This document shows positions 51,344-61,859 of a stretch of DNA of 64,000 bases, piece after piece. The stretch is from Gemmatimonadota bacterium (GTDB lineage: Bacteria > JAAXHH01): positions 1 to 64,000 of the forward strand of contig JAPPBT010000004.1 of NCBI GenBank assembly GCA_026702745.1, read 5' to 3'. The first letter of the stretch is position 1. Each line of letters starts with the position of its first letter. The position numbers and the translations under genes were made by a program. The notes under the pieces are model-generated. The model searched no databases, was not told the origin of the DNA, and saw only the letters and a list, made by a program, of their open reading frames with translations.

Positions 51344-51799
51344 ATGACGATCATAGCCAAAGGTGCTGAAATGAACGGCTCGATGGACGTAGAGGGCAAT
51401 GTCCGGGTAGACGGCACCGTGCACGGAGACGTGAGAGCTACGGAAGGGGTCGAGGTCGGCAAGACCGGCCGTATCGTGGGAACGACCATAGAATCCAAGA
51501 CCGCGGTCATTCATGGTTACGTGGAAAGCCACCTGATCGTGTCGCAACATATTCTCCTGGGCGGCAAATCCACCCTGGTCGGCGACCTGAACACCAAGAC
51601 CCTCGTCATCGAGGAAGGGGCGGTCTTCCACGGGAATTCGGCCATGATGGACGAACCCGCCGGATCAGGCCAGGCTGACCAGGCAGGCCGCGCGAACAAG
51701 GCGGGCCAGGCGGACCAGGCGGGCCAGGCAGACCAGGCGGACGGTGGAGACGACACCGCATCCAGTACGTCCGGTACTCCGTATTCCTACGAGCGTTGA
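51344..51799 (+). CDS. Bactofilin (polymer-forming cytoskeletal protein)
   Basis: The product is 151 aa. The beta-helix core (about 1-105) has regular short strands such as GNVRVDGTVHGDVRATEGV and KSTLVGDLNTKTLVIEEGA. The C-terminal tail (about 108-140) is a low-complexity run of GQADQA-type repeats. Bactofilins polymerise at the membrane and position cell-wall enzymes; the adjacent M23 peptidase fits that role. Confidence 0.9.
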   Translation: MTIIAKGAEMNGSMDVEGNVRVDGTVHGDVRATEGVEVGKTGRIVGTTIESKTAVIHGYVESHLIVSQHILLGGKSTLVGDLNTKTLVIEEGAVFHGNSAMMDEPAGSGQADQAGRANKAGQADQAGQADQADGGDDTASSTSGTPYSYER

Positions 51800-51809
51800 C
51801 TGATGGTCT

Positions 51810-52079
51810 ATGGCACGGGACACGCAGGGCAAATGGCAATACATGAGGGAAGCCGGGGAGCTCGCCGTAATCGGCCTGACCCTGGTGTTCGCCACCGCGA
51901 TCGGGTACTTCCTGGGACACCAGGTTGAACGGGTCTGGCCTGAGTTTAAGCCCTGGGGCGGCGTCGTCGGCGCCATGCTCGGGGTCGTGGCCGGGTTCCT
52001 GGAGATGGCGAGGACGTTGAAACGGCTGAACAGAAAGATCGAAGCGGCGGAACGGGAGAGAGATGGCGCAGAGCACTGA
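51810..52079 (+). CDS. atpZ: AtpZ-like small membrane protein (ATP synthase leader gene)
   Basis: The product is 89 aa with two membrane helices (about 15-35 and 45-65) separated by a short polar turn (GHQVERVWPEFKPWG), the AtpZ/AtpI pattern. Homologues next to ATP synthase operons are thought to aid c-ring assembly or Mg2+ supply. It overlaps the next gene by 17 bp. Confidence 0.8.
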   Translation: MARDTQGKWQYMREAGELAVIGLTLVFATAIGYFLGHQVERVWPEFKPWGGVVGAMLGVVAGFLEMARTLKRLNRKIEAAERERDGAEH

Positions 52080-52524
52080 ACATGACAACGAACCACTGAG
52101 GCGGTTCCTGCCCCGTGTCTACCGGATCAGCGCCGTGCTGACCATCGTCGGTACGATCGCGGCGCGGGTGGCGGGCGCGGACCTGCTTGCCGTCAATTTC
52201 TTCGTCGGATCGATGATCGGGCTGATGATGCTCTACGTCACGGCCTGGCTGGTCCGCCGTTTCGTGACGCCCGGCGAGCAGATCAAGCGGAACCGCAACA
52301 AGCTGTTCCTGCTGCTGATGGCCAAGCTTCCGCTGCTGGGGATCGTGCTCTATTTCGTGACGTCGGGGGACTGGTTCCACCCCATCGGGTTACTGACGGG
52401 CGTGTCCCTGATTCCCTTCACGCTGACCCTGTGCGGCCTCGTCCTGGTCATGAGACAGGGTTCATCGGATAATCGGGCAGACTGGACCGCCGTGTTGAAC
52501 AAGCCGAAGCGGTCCTACCGGTAA
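52063..52524 (+). CDS. atpI: ATP synthase subunit I-like membrane protein
   Basis: The product is 153 aa with four predicted membrane helices (about 20-38, 43-62, 80-100 and 107-130). Its position directly before atpB and this topology identify it as an AtpI-type assembly factor; sequence conservation in the family is low. It starts inside the preceding gene. Confidence 0.78.
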   Translation: MAQSTEHDNEPLRRFLPRVYRISAVLTIVGTIAARVAGADLLAVNFFVGSMIGLMMLYVTAWLVRRFVTPGEQIKRNRNKLFLLLMAKLPLLGIVLYFVTSGDWFHPIGLLTGVSLIPFTLTLCGLVLVMRQGSSDNRADWTAVLNKPKRSYR

Positions 52525-52536
52525 GGAGGTTGTCCT

Positions 52537-53349
52537 TTGACTGGTCCGTGGTCGAGTGTCCTCTCTCTGGAGATGGCGACCGAGGGAGGAAGCGGTGAAG
52601 CGCACTACTCGATTCTACATGGTATATTTTACCTGCTGGGCCCGCTGGCCGATTGGATTCCCCAACCCGTCAGACAGCCGGATCTCCTGCTGAACACCCT
52701 GCTCGTCTTCGTAATTGTCCTCGTTCTCGTAACCATTGCGGTACGATCGTTCAAGCGCATACCCGAAGGATCGGTCCAGACGCTGTTCGAAATGGCCGTC
52801 GAGGGACTGACCGGGTTCTTCCTCAATATCGTCGGGGAGCGCGGCCGGAAGTACATACCCTTTTTCGCCTCCTTCTTCATCTACATCTGGTTCATGAACA
52901 TGCTGGGCGTCATTCCCGGCATGCAGTCGCCCACCGCCGATCTGAACACCACGCTCGGATTCGCCCTGATCTCCATCGTATCGGCCCATCTCATCGGCCT
53001 GCGCGAGATCGGACTCAAGGCCTATCTCTGGCATTTCTGGGGCGAGCCCAAGTGGATGGGCGTACTCATGTGCCCGCTTCATATCGTGGGCGAGTTCGCC
53101 AAGGTCATCTCCCTGTCGATCCGCCTCTTCGGAAACGTGTTCGGAGAAGAGATGATCGTACTGGTGCTGCTGGGCCTGTCCCCGGTGTTTCTTATCGGCG
53201 CCCTCGAGGTGCCCTTCGTGCCGATGCAGGTTCCGATGTTGATGTTCGGCGTGTTTTCGGGGACGGTACAGGCGATGATCTTCTCGGTGCTCAGCGCCGT
53301 GTACGTGGCCCAGTTCCTGGATCACGACCACGGGGAGGAAGACCACTGA
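52537..53349 (+). CDS. atpB: ATP synthase F0 subunit a
   Basis: The product is 270 aa. Membrane helices include the conserved ISLSIRLFGNVFGEEMIV with the essential Arg that faces the c-ring, and the GVFSGTVQAMIFSVLSAVYV half-channel helix. It begins with TTG at 52537, with AAGGAGG six to seven bases upstream. It forms the ion half-channels of the membrane sector. Confidence 0.94.
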   Translation: MTGPWSSVLSLEMATEGGSGEAHYSILHGIFYLLGPLADWIPQPVRQPDLLLNTLLVFVIVLVLVTIAVRSFKRIPEGSVQTLFEMAVEGLTGFFLNIVGERGRKYIPFFASFFIYIWFMNMLGVIPGMQSPTADLNTTLGFALISIVSAHLIGLREIGLKAYLWHFWGEPKWMGVLMCPLHIVGEFAKVISLSIRLFGNVFGEEMIVLVLLGLSPVFLIGALEVPFVPMQVPMLMFGVFSGTVQAMIFSVLSAVYVAQFLDHDHGEEDH

Positions 53350-53458
53350 TGGGGAGGAAGACCACTGATTACGACATAACTGATGCTGGCATACTGATTT
53401 CGATACAGATGTTTGATTCTGTTGTAGTTCATTCTCCATTCCGAAAGGAGCTCGCTTC

Positions 53459-53731
53459 ATGCTGTACTACATGGGTTTAGGACTTGGCGTGGCGCTGGCC
53501 GTTTCCGTTGCGGCCATCGGCTCGGGTGTCGGTCAGGGGATCGCAACCGGTCTGGCCTGTCAGGGCATTTCCCGTCAACCCGAATCCGCCGGCCGGATCC
53601 AGCTGGTGTTGATCATCGGCCTGGCGTTCATGGAATCGCTGGCGATCTACGGCCTGCTGGTGTTCTTCATGCTCCAGGGCCAGTTGCCGTCCTTCGAACA
53701 GGTCATGGAACTGAGCCGCCTCGCCCAGTAG
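53459..53731 (+). CDS. atpE: ATP synthase F0 subunit c
   Basis: The product is 90 aa, a two-helix hairpin with loop RQPES. The ion-carrying carboxylate is Glu59. Gln26 (GVGQG), Ser60 and Tyr64 (MESLAIY) are also present. Gln, Glu, Ser and Tyr with this spacing are the Na+ ligands and supporting Tyr of Ilyobacter-type c subunits, so Na+ coupling is possible; many residues of that site also occur in H+ enzymes. AAAGGAG precedes the ATG. Confidence 0.95.
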   Translation: MLYYMGLGLGVALAVSVAAIGSGVGQGIATGLACQGISRQPESAGRIQLVLIIGLAFMESLAIYGLLVFFMLQGQLPSFEQVMELSRLAQ

Positions 53732-53796
53732 CAGACAAGGGGCTTGCGGCGCGCGCCTGACCGGGCGTGCCGCCGGCGTTCGAAGGAGCATAGCGC

Positions 53797-54303
53797 GTGT
53801 TAGATATACTGCACGATCTTGGCATTGACCTGAGCACCCTGATCATCCAGATGATCGGGTTCGCCGTCCTGTTCTTCGTCCTGAGGAAGTATGTTTTCGG
53901 CATTATCGCCCAGGCCATCGAAGACAGGAAACGGGATATCCGCGACCGCATGGAGGGACTGGACGCGGACCGGGCGGAACTGGACCGTCTGCACGAAGAA
54001 GCCAGGCGGCGGCTCGAGGAAATCGAGACCGAGGCCCGCGAGAAGATGCAGGCCGCGGTCGACCAGGCCAACGCGGAACGGGGTCGGATCCTCGAGCAGA
54101 CCCAGCAGGAAGCGGAGCGCGAGCTCGAGAAGGCACGCAACACGATCAGGCGCGAGAAGGAATACGCCGTGGCCGAACTGCGCGCACAGGTAGGCGATCT
54201 GGCGGTGGAAATCGCGGGCAGGATCCTGAACAGCACCTTGGACGCGACGGAACACCGGAAGGTCGTGGACGAGTTCATCGCTCAGATGCCTTCAAAGGAA
54301 TAA
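53797..54303 (+). CDS. atpF: ATP synthase F0 subunit b
   Basis: The product is 168 aa. One N-terminal membrane helix (about 8-28) is followed by a long charged coiled coil (about 35-150) that forms the peripheral stalk. It starts with GTG at 53797, with GAAGGAG upstream. The coil is rich in Glu, Arg and Ala, as usual. Confidence 0.94.
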   Translation: MLDILHDLGIDLSTLIIQMIGFAVLFFVLRKYVFGIIAQAIEDRKRDIRDRMEGLDADRAELDRLHEEARRRLEEIETEAREKMQAAVDQANAERGRILEQTQQEAERELEKARNTIRREKEYAVAELRAQVGDLAVEIAGRILNSTLDATEHRKVVDEFIAQMPSKE

Positions 54304-54310
54304 GGGACCG

Positions 54311-54853
54311 ATGGCCAGCAAGTCAGACATCGCATACCGCTACGCCGGGGCGTGGCTGGAAGCCGCGGCGGAAACCAACACCCTGGACACGGTGCGCGGG
54401 GAAATCACGGCTTTCGAGCAGTTGTGCCGGGACTCGCAACCCTTCGTGGACTTTATCACGGACAAAGTCATTCCCGCTGACGTAAAGCAACGCATGCTGG
54501 GTGAGATATTCGAAGGCAAGGTCCAGGACATCACCCTCAATTTCCTCTATCTGCTGGCTTCCAGGCGGCGGGCGCGCAACCTGCCGGAGATCCTGGACGC
54601 CTGCCGCACGATCCTGGACGAATGGGACGGCATCGTAAACGCGGACGTCGCGAGCGCGGTGGCGCTGACCGACGGGCAGGAAGACGACTTGAAGACCAGA
54701 CTGGAAGCGCAGACAGGAAAAAGCGTTCGTATGCGGACCACGGTAGACGAAGACTTGATCGGTGGATTCGTGGTGCGCGTGGGCGACCTGGTTTTCGACA
54801 GCAGCCTGGCGACCCAGCTCCAGCAGGTCCGGCAGGCGCTTGTTCGTAAATGA
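54311..54853 (+). CDS. atpH: ATP synthase F1 subunit delta
   Basis: The product is 180 aa. It has the family start IAYRYAGAWLEAA, a six-helix N-terminal domain that caps the alpha subunits, and a C-terminal DLIGGFVVRVGDLVFDSS motif that links to subunit b. Confidence 0.93.
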   Translation: MASKSDIAYRYAGAWLEAAAETNTLDTVRGEITAFEQLCRDSQPFVDFITDKVIPADVKQRMLGEIFEGKVQDITLNFLYLLASRRRARNLPEILDACRTILDEWDGIVNADVASAVALTDGQEDDLKTRLEAQTGKSVRMRTTVDEDLIGGFVVRVGDLVFDSSLATQLQQVRQALVRK

Positions 54854-54871
54854 CCTTCGATGGAGAAGACA

Positions 54872-56404
54872 ATGGCGTTTGATGAAATTGCAATTCGTGC
54901 GGACGAGGTCTCCGAACTCCTCAAGCAGCAGGTGCTCGACTACAAGAGAGAGGTCGACATCTACGAAACGGGTACCGCGCTCCAGGTGGGCGACGGGATT
55001 GCCCGCGTGCAGGGCCTCTCCAACGTGATGGCGAACGAGTTGGTCGAGTTTCCCAACGACGTGGTGGGCATGGTGCTGAACCTGGAAGAGGACAACGTCG
55101 GGTGCATCCTCTTCGGGGACGACCAGCTGATCAAGGAGGGCGATCCGGTCAAGCGCACGGGGCGGATCGTCGAGTGCGCCGTGGGCGACGGCCTGCTGGG
55201 CCGCGTGGTGGATTCCCTGGGCCGGCCGATAGATGGAAAGGGACCGATCGTAGACGCGGATTCCCGCCCGATCGAGACGAAGGCCCCCGGCGTGGTGCAA
55301 CGCCAACCCGTGAACGAACCCATGTATACCGGCCTGAAGGTGATCGACAGCATGTTCCCCATCGGAAGGGGGCAGCGCGAGTTGATTATCGGCGACCGGC
55401 AGACGGGCAAGACGGCCGTGGCCCTGGACGCGATCATCAACCAGAAGGGCCAGGACGTGGTCTGCATCTACGTCGCCGTCGGCCAGAAGGGATCCACGAT
55501 CGCCAAGACGGTCGCGACCCTGGAGGAACACGGCGCCATGGAGTACACCACCGTGGTCGTGGCCTCGGCCAGCACGCCGGCGCCGATGCAGTTCCTGGCG
55601 CCCTACGGCGGCGCGACCATGGGCGAGCACTACCGCGACAACGGCAAGCACGCCCTCGTCATCTACGACGATCTGACCAAGCACGCGGTGGCCTACCGGC
55701 AACTGTCGCTGAACCTGCGGCGGCCGCCGGGCCGGGAAGCCTATCCGGGGGACGTGTTCTACCTCCACTCCCGGCTCCTTGAACGAGCGGCCAAGATGAG
55801 CGACGAATACGGATCCGGATCGCTGACCGCGCTGCCCGTCATCGAGACCCAGTTCGGCGACGTGTCGACCTACATTCCGACCAACGTGATTTCCATCACC
55901 GACGGTCAGATCTTCCTGGAGTCGAACCTGTTCTTCGCCGGTCAGCGGCCGGCGGTGAACGTGGGCCTGTCGGTCTCCCGCGTGGGCGGCGCCGCGCAGA
56001 TCAAGGCGATGAAATCGCGCCAGGTGGCCGGGCTGCTCCGAACGTCGCTGGCCCGGTACCGCGAGCTGGAGGCCTTCGCCCGGTTCGGCACGTCGGGACT
56101 GGACCAGACCACGCAGCGGGAGCTGCACCTGGGCGAGCGGCTGGTCGAGCTGCTCAAGCAGCCCCAGTACCGGCCCATGGCGGTCGAGGAACAGATCCTC
56201 TCGCTCTACGTGGGTGTCAACGGGCTGTTGAACGACCTCGAGGTGGGCGACGTGCAGCCCTTCGTGGCGGCCTTCCTCCAGCACATGGAGACGCACCACT
56301 CGGACGTGGGCCGCGAGATCCGGGAGACCAGGGAACTGAGCGAAGAAACCGAGCAGCGCATCCGGGACGCCGTCGAGGAATTCAGCAAGACGTACAACGC
56401 GTAG
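54872..56404 (+). CDS. atpA: ATP synthase F1 subunit alpha
   Basis: The product is about 510 aa. Walker A is GDRQTGKT (about 174-181), Walker B region is [13 protein letters not shown], and the arginine-finger segment [13 protein letters not shown] is intact. It forms the non-catalytic nucleotide sites of the F1 hexamer. I chose the ATG at 54872 ([13 protein letters not shown]) over 54860, because GGAGA then lies at correct spacing. Confidence 0.96.
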   Translation: MAFDEIAIRADEVSELLKQQVLDYKREVDIYETGTALQVGDGIARVQGLSNVMANELVEFPNDVVGMVLNLEEDNVGCILFGDDQLIKEGDPVKRTGRIVECAVGDGLLGRVVDSLGRPIDGKGPIVDADSRPIETKAPGVVQRQPVNEPMYTGLKVIDSMFPIGRGQRELIIGDRQTGKTAVALDAIINQKGQDVVCIYVAVGQKGSTIAKTVATLEEHGAMEYTTVVVASASTPAPMQFLAPYGGATMGEHYRDNGKHALVIYDDLTKHAVAYRQLSLNLRRPPGREAYPGDVFYLHSRLLERAAKMSDEYGSGSLTALPVIETQFGDVSTYIPTNVISITDGQIFLESNLFFAGQRPAVNVGLSVSRVGGAAQIKAMKSRQVAGLLRTSLARYRELEAFARFGTSGLDQTTQRELHLGERLVELLKQPQYRPMAVEEQILSLYVGVNGLLNDLEVGDVQPFVAAFLQHMETHHSDVGREIRETRELSEETEQRIRDAVEEFSKTYNA

Positions 56405-56414
56405 AAAGGGCCAC

Positions 56415-57269
56415 ATGCCGTCACTTCGCGAAATCAGGCGACGCATCGCGAGCACGAAGGACATCCAGAAGATCACGCGGGCCATGCAGACGGTGGCCGG
56501 CGTCCGCCTGCGCCGGGCGCAAAGCCGGTTGTTCGCCGCCCGTCCCTACGCCCGCAAGCTGGACGGGATGATGAAGCACCTGGCGGCGCAGACGGCCGAC
56601 GAGCGGCATCCGCTCATGACTCCCCGCGAGGTGAAGGCCTCCGCGCTGATCGTCGTGACGGCCGACCGCGGATTCTGCGGAGGGTTCAACTCGAACGTCG
56701 TGCGCCGCGCCCTGGAAAGCGTCCGAGAGGGTTCGCCGACCCCCGCGTTGTTCTGCGTGGGTCGCAAGGGTTCGGATACGCTCTCCCGCCAGCGGCTGGA
56801 GATCCTGTCCCGCCATACCAACGTGTTCCAGGCGCTGGAATACGCCCAGGCCGGCGAGATCGCCGACGAGGTGACCAGGCTTTTCAACAGTGGCAAGATC
56901 GACCGGGTGGACATGCTCTACAACGAGTTCAAGTCCGCCGGGCAGCAGAGCCTCGTGACCGAGCAACTGCTCCCCGTGCCGCCCATGGCGGTGGAGGACG
57001 ATCCGGGGTTCACCGGCTACGTGTACGAGCCGTCGCAGCCCCTGCTCCTGAACGACCTGCTGCCGCAGCATCTCCGCTTCCAGCTGTGGCGCGTGCTGCT
57101 CGAATCCAACACGGCGGAGGAAGCCGCCCGCATGATGGCCATGGACAACGCCACGCGGAATGCGAGCGACCTGATCGACGATCTGACCCTGACGGCCAAC
57201 AAGATCCGCCAGGAAACCATTACATCCGAACTGATGGACATCGTGGGCGGCGCCGAAGCACTGAAGTAA
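56415..57269 (+). CDS. atpG: ATP synthase F1 subunit gamma
   Basis: The product is 284 aa. The N-terminal helix PSLREIRRRIASTKDIQKIT and the C-terminal helix RNASDLIDDLTLTANKIRQ form the rotor coiled coil; TADRGFCGGFN is the family block between them. It couples c-ring rotation to catalysis. Confidence 0.95.
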   Translation: MPSLREIRRRIASTKDIQKITRAMQTVAGVRLRRAQSRLFAARPYARKLDGMMKHLAAQTADERHPLMTPREVKASALIVVTADRGFCGGFNSNVVRRALESVREGSPTPALFCVGRKGSDTLSRQRLEILSRHTNVFQALEYAQAGEIADEVTRLFNSGKIDRVDMLYNEFKSAGQQSLVTEQLLPVPPMAVEDDPGFTGYVYEPSQPLLLNDLLPQHLRFQLWRVLLESNTAEEAARMMAMDNATRNASDLIDDLTLTANKIRQETITSELMDIVGGAEALK

Positions 57270-57291
57270 CGCCAGGACGGCCGTCCGTTGA

Positions 57292-58707
<1,416 letters not shown>

Positions 58708-58710
58708 ATC

Positions 58711-59112
58711 ATGGCAGTCGAATTCCCCCTGGTCATCGTAACGCCTTCGAGCATGGCCTTCGAAGGCGAGGCGCGCAGCGTGCTCGCCCCCGGTACGGAC
58801 GGCTATTTCGAGGTGCTGATCGGCCACGTGCCCATGCTCACCTCCCTGCGGCCGGGTCTACTGACCATCCGGAACGACGAGGGCCGGACGCAGTACACCG
58901 TGTCCGGCGGATTCGTCGAGGTGCTTCGGGCCCAGGTGACGGTCCTGGCCGAGACCATCGAAGAGGTGGGCGCGATCGACCTGGATCGCGCGCGCCAGGC
59001 CGAGGAACGGGCGCGCCAGCGCCTGGGATCGGGCGAAGAAGACGTCGACGTCGACCGGGCGCGGGCTTCGCTGGACCGGGCGGTCAACCGCATCAAGGCG
59101 ACCCAGCAGTAG
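58711..59112 (+). CDS. atpC: ATP synthase F1 subunit epsilon
   Basis: The product is 133 aa. The N-terminal beta-sandwich (FPLVIVTPSSMAFEGEARSV, GHVPMLTSLRPG) contacts the c-ring and the C-terminal two-helix arm (about 90-133) can regulate hydrolysis. It closes the operon; I see no strong terminator in the 168 bp after it. Confidence 0.95.
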   Translation: MAVEFPLVIVTPSSMAFEGEARSVLAPGTDGYFEVLIGHVPMLTSLRPGLLTIRNDEGRTQYTVSGGFVEVLRAQVTVLAETIEEVGAIDLDRARQAEERARQRLGSGEEDVDVDRARASLDRAVNRIKATQQ

Positions 59113-59280
59113 TCCTTCCGCTGCTATCGACGTTTATTCCTGGCTGGTGAAGCGGAACTTAAAGCCGTTAATATCGTTGTATAGACCATAGTCTCCCTAT
59201 CAGACGAGTTTTCCTGGCCGATCCGATTCTACGGCTTCTTTCAGGAATACTCTAACACAATCACCCAGAGGAAACCAGCA

Positions 59281-59898
59281 ATGAAACGCTTTAAATTGCT
59301 GTTTACACGCTATGTCGTCATTCTGATCGTGGCGACCCTGGCGGCATGCGGGAAGGACAGTCCCACGGAGCCGGCCCGGGTTTCTTCAAGCATCGTCCTC
59401 TCTTCGCAATCCGTGATTTTCACCGCGCTGGGACATACGTTGCAGATCAACGCAACGGTACTGGATCAGGACAACAACGTCCTAACAGGCGCGACCGTTG
59501 CCTGGTCAAGCAGTAATCCGGCCATCGCCTCGGTCAGCAGCACCGGTCTCGTGACGGTGGTGTCGCGCGGCATCACCCGGATCAGCGCCACATCAGGCGG
59601 CGTATCCGCCGTTGCGAATGTACAGGTCGCGCAGGTGGCGGTCAGAGTAGCCATCGCCCCGACTTCCGTCACGCTGGCTTTATTGGGTGAGAGCGTCCAG
59701 CTCGAGGCCGAGGCGTACGACAGCGGGAACGCGCCTATCCCCGGCGCGTCCGTTACCTGGTCGAGCAGTAATCCGGCCGTCGCCACGGTCAGCTCTACCG
59801 GACTCGTGACGGCTGTGTCGAACGGCACCGCGCGGATTACCGCCGAATCGCAATCCGTAACCTCGAGTATCGAAGTCGTCGTGGAGATACCTGACTAG
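59281..59898 (+). CDS. Lipoprotein with two Big-2 immunoglobulin-like domains
   Basis: The product is 205 aa. The lipobox TLAAC puts the lipidated Cys at residue 23. Two bacterial Ig-like (BIG_2) repeats follow (about 35-118 and 120-203), each with the WSSSNPA(I/V)A(S/T)VSSTGLVT signature, which is nearly identical between the two and points to an internal duplication. Such domains occur in surface and adhesion proteins. GAGGAAACC precedes the ATG. It is monocistronic as far as can be seen. Confidence 0.88.
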   Translation: MKRFKLLFTRYVVILIVATLAACGKDSPTEPARVSSSIVLSSQSVIFTALGHTLQINATVLDQDNNVLTGATVAWSSSNPAIASVSSTGLVTVVSRGITRISATSGGVSAVANVQVAQVAVRVAIAPTSVTLALLGESVQLEAEAYDSGNAPIPGASVTWSSSNPAVATVSSTGLVTAVSNGTARITAESQSVTSSIEVVVEIPD

Positions 59899-60029
59899 GA
59901 CCGGGAAGCTCTGGTGCTAACGAATTACGGCAACGATCCCTTAACAGGATGTATTCCTGATAGCGTGAGCGAAAAACTGTATCAAGAGAGCAGAGACTAG
60001 CAGGATAGTTTCATGCTGCCTGGCTGCGA

Positions 60030-61037
60030 ATGAACGAACTGGAGAATCCGATTGGCAGTGGCGTCGAACTGGACCTGGTCTCGGTCCCCTGCGCGATGTG
60101 CGGAAGCTCGGAGACGAAGCCGCGTCCGGTCTTCGAAGGGTACGACTACGAGTACCGCACTTGCGAGAACCGGTTTCTGTACGTCGCGTGCTCGGACTGT
60201 GGGCATGTGTACCTGTCGCCGAGGGTCCGGATGCGGGACATTGATCGTATCTATCCGAGAAACTACACGGTTCGCGTTACGGAAACCCAGTATCCTGCGT
60301 TCGCTCCGATCAGGTGGCTGAAGCTCAACGTACTAGACCGCGGTTGGATCAGGAAAGTGATCGCGAATCTACGGCCCGGATCCAGGGTGCTGGACATCGG
60401 CGCGGGATTCGGTGGGAACCTGACCTACCTGGCGAAACTTGCGCCTTTTCCACTCCAACTCTTCGCCAATGACCTCAAGTTCGAACCCGAAGCCCGTTCA
60501 TATCTTTCCGACCGCGGCGTGACGCTTATTGAAGGACCTGTCGAGGAAGTACAGTGCGAGGATCGGTTCGATGCCATCATCAGTCAGCATGCCATCGAAC
60601 ACGTGCCCGATCCCGGACGGATGGTCCGATGGATTTCGGATCATCTGGCGCCGGGTGGCGTCTTGTATCTTGAAACGCCCGATCTGAACGCGCTGTCACG
60701 ATACTTCTTCAAGAACCAGTGGCAGGCCCTGAGTACTCCTCGGCACTTCCACGTGTTTTCCCGAAAGGCCCTCGCGGCCTGCGTCCGTGACAGCGACCTG
60801 GAGATCGCGTTCCACGGTGCCATCGTCGAAGCTAGTCATTGGCCGGGAAGCCTCCGCATCAAACTGGGCATGGAACCCCATGCGCCCCGGTCGACCGGAT
60901 TGCTGTACCGCATCATCAGCTACGATAACTTTTTCATCAAGTCGGTATGCTGCATGATCGATCTGATGACTATAGGGCTGGGACTGTCCACGGTGAGCCA
61001 GGCACTGATCGCGAGGAAACCTTCGGCAGCGGCATGA
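60030..61037 (+). CDS. Class I SAM-dependent methyltransferase with zinc-finger head
   Basis: The product is 335 aa. The N-terminal region has two Cys pairs, PCAMC and ACSDC, likely binding zinc, followed by YLSPRVRM. The Rossmann fold has motif I VLDIGAGFGGNL, then SQHAIEHVPDPGRM and GGVLYLETPDLNAL. This Zn-head plus MTase layout is common among enzymes in sugar, glycan and lipid modification clusters. The substrate is unknown. It precedes a block of minus-strand genes that includes a polyprenol-phosphate glycosyltransferase. Confidence 0.85.
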   Translation: MNELENPIGSGVELDLVSVPCAMCGSSETKPRPVFEGYDYEYRTCENRFLYVACSDCGHVYLSPRVRMRDIDRIYPRNYTVRVTETQYPAFAPIRWLKLNVLDRGWIRKVIANLRPGSRVLDIGAGFGGNLTYLAKLAPFPLQLFANDLKFEPEARSYLSDRGVTLIEGPVEEVQCEDRFDAIISQHAIEHVPDPGRMVRWISDHLAPGGVLYLETPDLNALSRYFFKNQWQALSTPRHFHVFSRKALAACVRDSDLEIAFHGAIVEASHWPGSLRIKLGMEPHAPRSTGLLYRIISYDNFFIKSVCCMIDLMTIGLGLSTVSQALIARKPSAAA

Positions 61038-61079
61038 CGGACGCGCAGACGTGGTGTCGTGAAACTGCGGAATCCGACT

Positions 61080-61859
61080 TTAGCGCCGCAAAAATGCCAG
61101 TTCTGCGACCGCCCGTCGTAACCCGTCCCTCAATACCGGCTCGTCGCCTCCCACGAGCAGCAGACGCACCCCTTCTTCCACCTGCCTGAGGACGTTCTCC
61201 TCGTCATCCATAGAACCGAGCAGCGGATGGCCTACGGGCTTTCCCGCTCGCCGGCCGGCTTCCCGAACGCGACGGAGCGCATCCAGGTATTTTGGATGGT
61301 CGAATCGGAAGGGGATGCCGAGGGAAATGCACAGGTCCACCGGACCCACGATACAGCCGTCCACGCCCTCCACGGCCATGATATCGTCGATGCGCGCGAC
61401 CGCTTCAGCGGACTCGATGATCGGCGCGTATATCACCATGTCGTCGATTTCAGCGGTGTACTCTTTTTCGAACAGCCCATAGCCCGCTGCACGGTGAGGC
61501 CCCCATCCCCGGGTGCCGCGCGGAGGATAGCGGCAGGCATCGGCCCCCAGCTTCGCCTCTTCCGGCGTGTTTACGAAGGGGACTACGATGCCCATGGCGC
61601 CCATGTCGAGGTACAGCTTGATCAGATCGGGATCGGTGCGGGTGATCCGGACGATCGGCGCGGCCGGTGTGCAGCCTGCCGCCTGGATCTGGACCTGCAC
61701 GGTCACCGGCGTCTGAGGCGCGTGCTCCGTGTCGATCAGGATCCAGTCGAAGCCGGCCAGGCCGGCCAGTTCCGCGATGGCGGGCGAACCGAACCGGAGC
61801 TGTATGCCGAAGGCGGGTTTCCCGTCGTCCAGCAGATTCTTGAGTCGACTGTTCATCAT
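61080..61859 (-). CDS. HpcH/HpaI-family aldolase
   Basis: The product is 259 aa. It has GFDWILIDTEHAP, AAPIVRITRTDPDLIKLYLD, MGIVVPFVNTPEEA and VEGVDGCIVGPVDLCISLG, all class II pyruvate-aldolase blocks of the HpaI type. It would cleave or form 2-keto-4-hydroxy acids; the natural substrate cannot be read. Its start overlaps the stop of the PhyH-type oxygenase (ATGA), so the two are coupled. Confidence 0.9.
   Translation of the reverse strand: MMNSRLKNLLDDGKPAFGIQLRFGSPAIAELAGLAGFDWILIDTEHAPQTPVTVQVQIQAAGCTPAAPIVRITRTDPDLIKLYLDMGAMGIVVPFVNTPEEAKLGADACRYPPRGTRGWGPHRAAGYGLFEKEYTAEIDDMVIYAPIIESAEAVARIDDIMAVEGVDGCIVGPVDLCISLGIPFRFDHPKYLDALRRVREAGRRAGKPVGHPLLGSMDDEENVLRQVEEGVRLLLVGGDEPVLRDGLRRAVAELAFLRR

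Noticed and set aside
54323-56485. 720-codon open frame opposite atpH and atpA
   Set aside because: Antisense shadow of two conserved ATP synthase genes.
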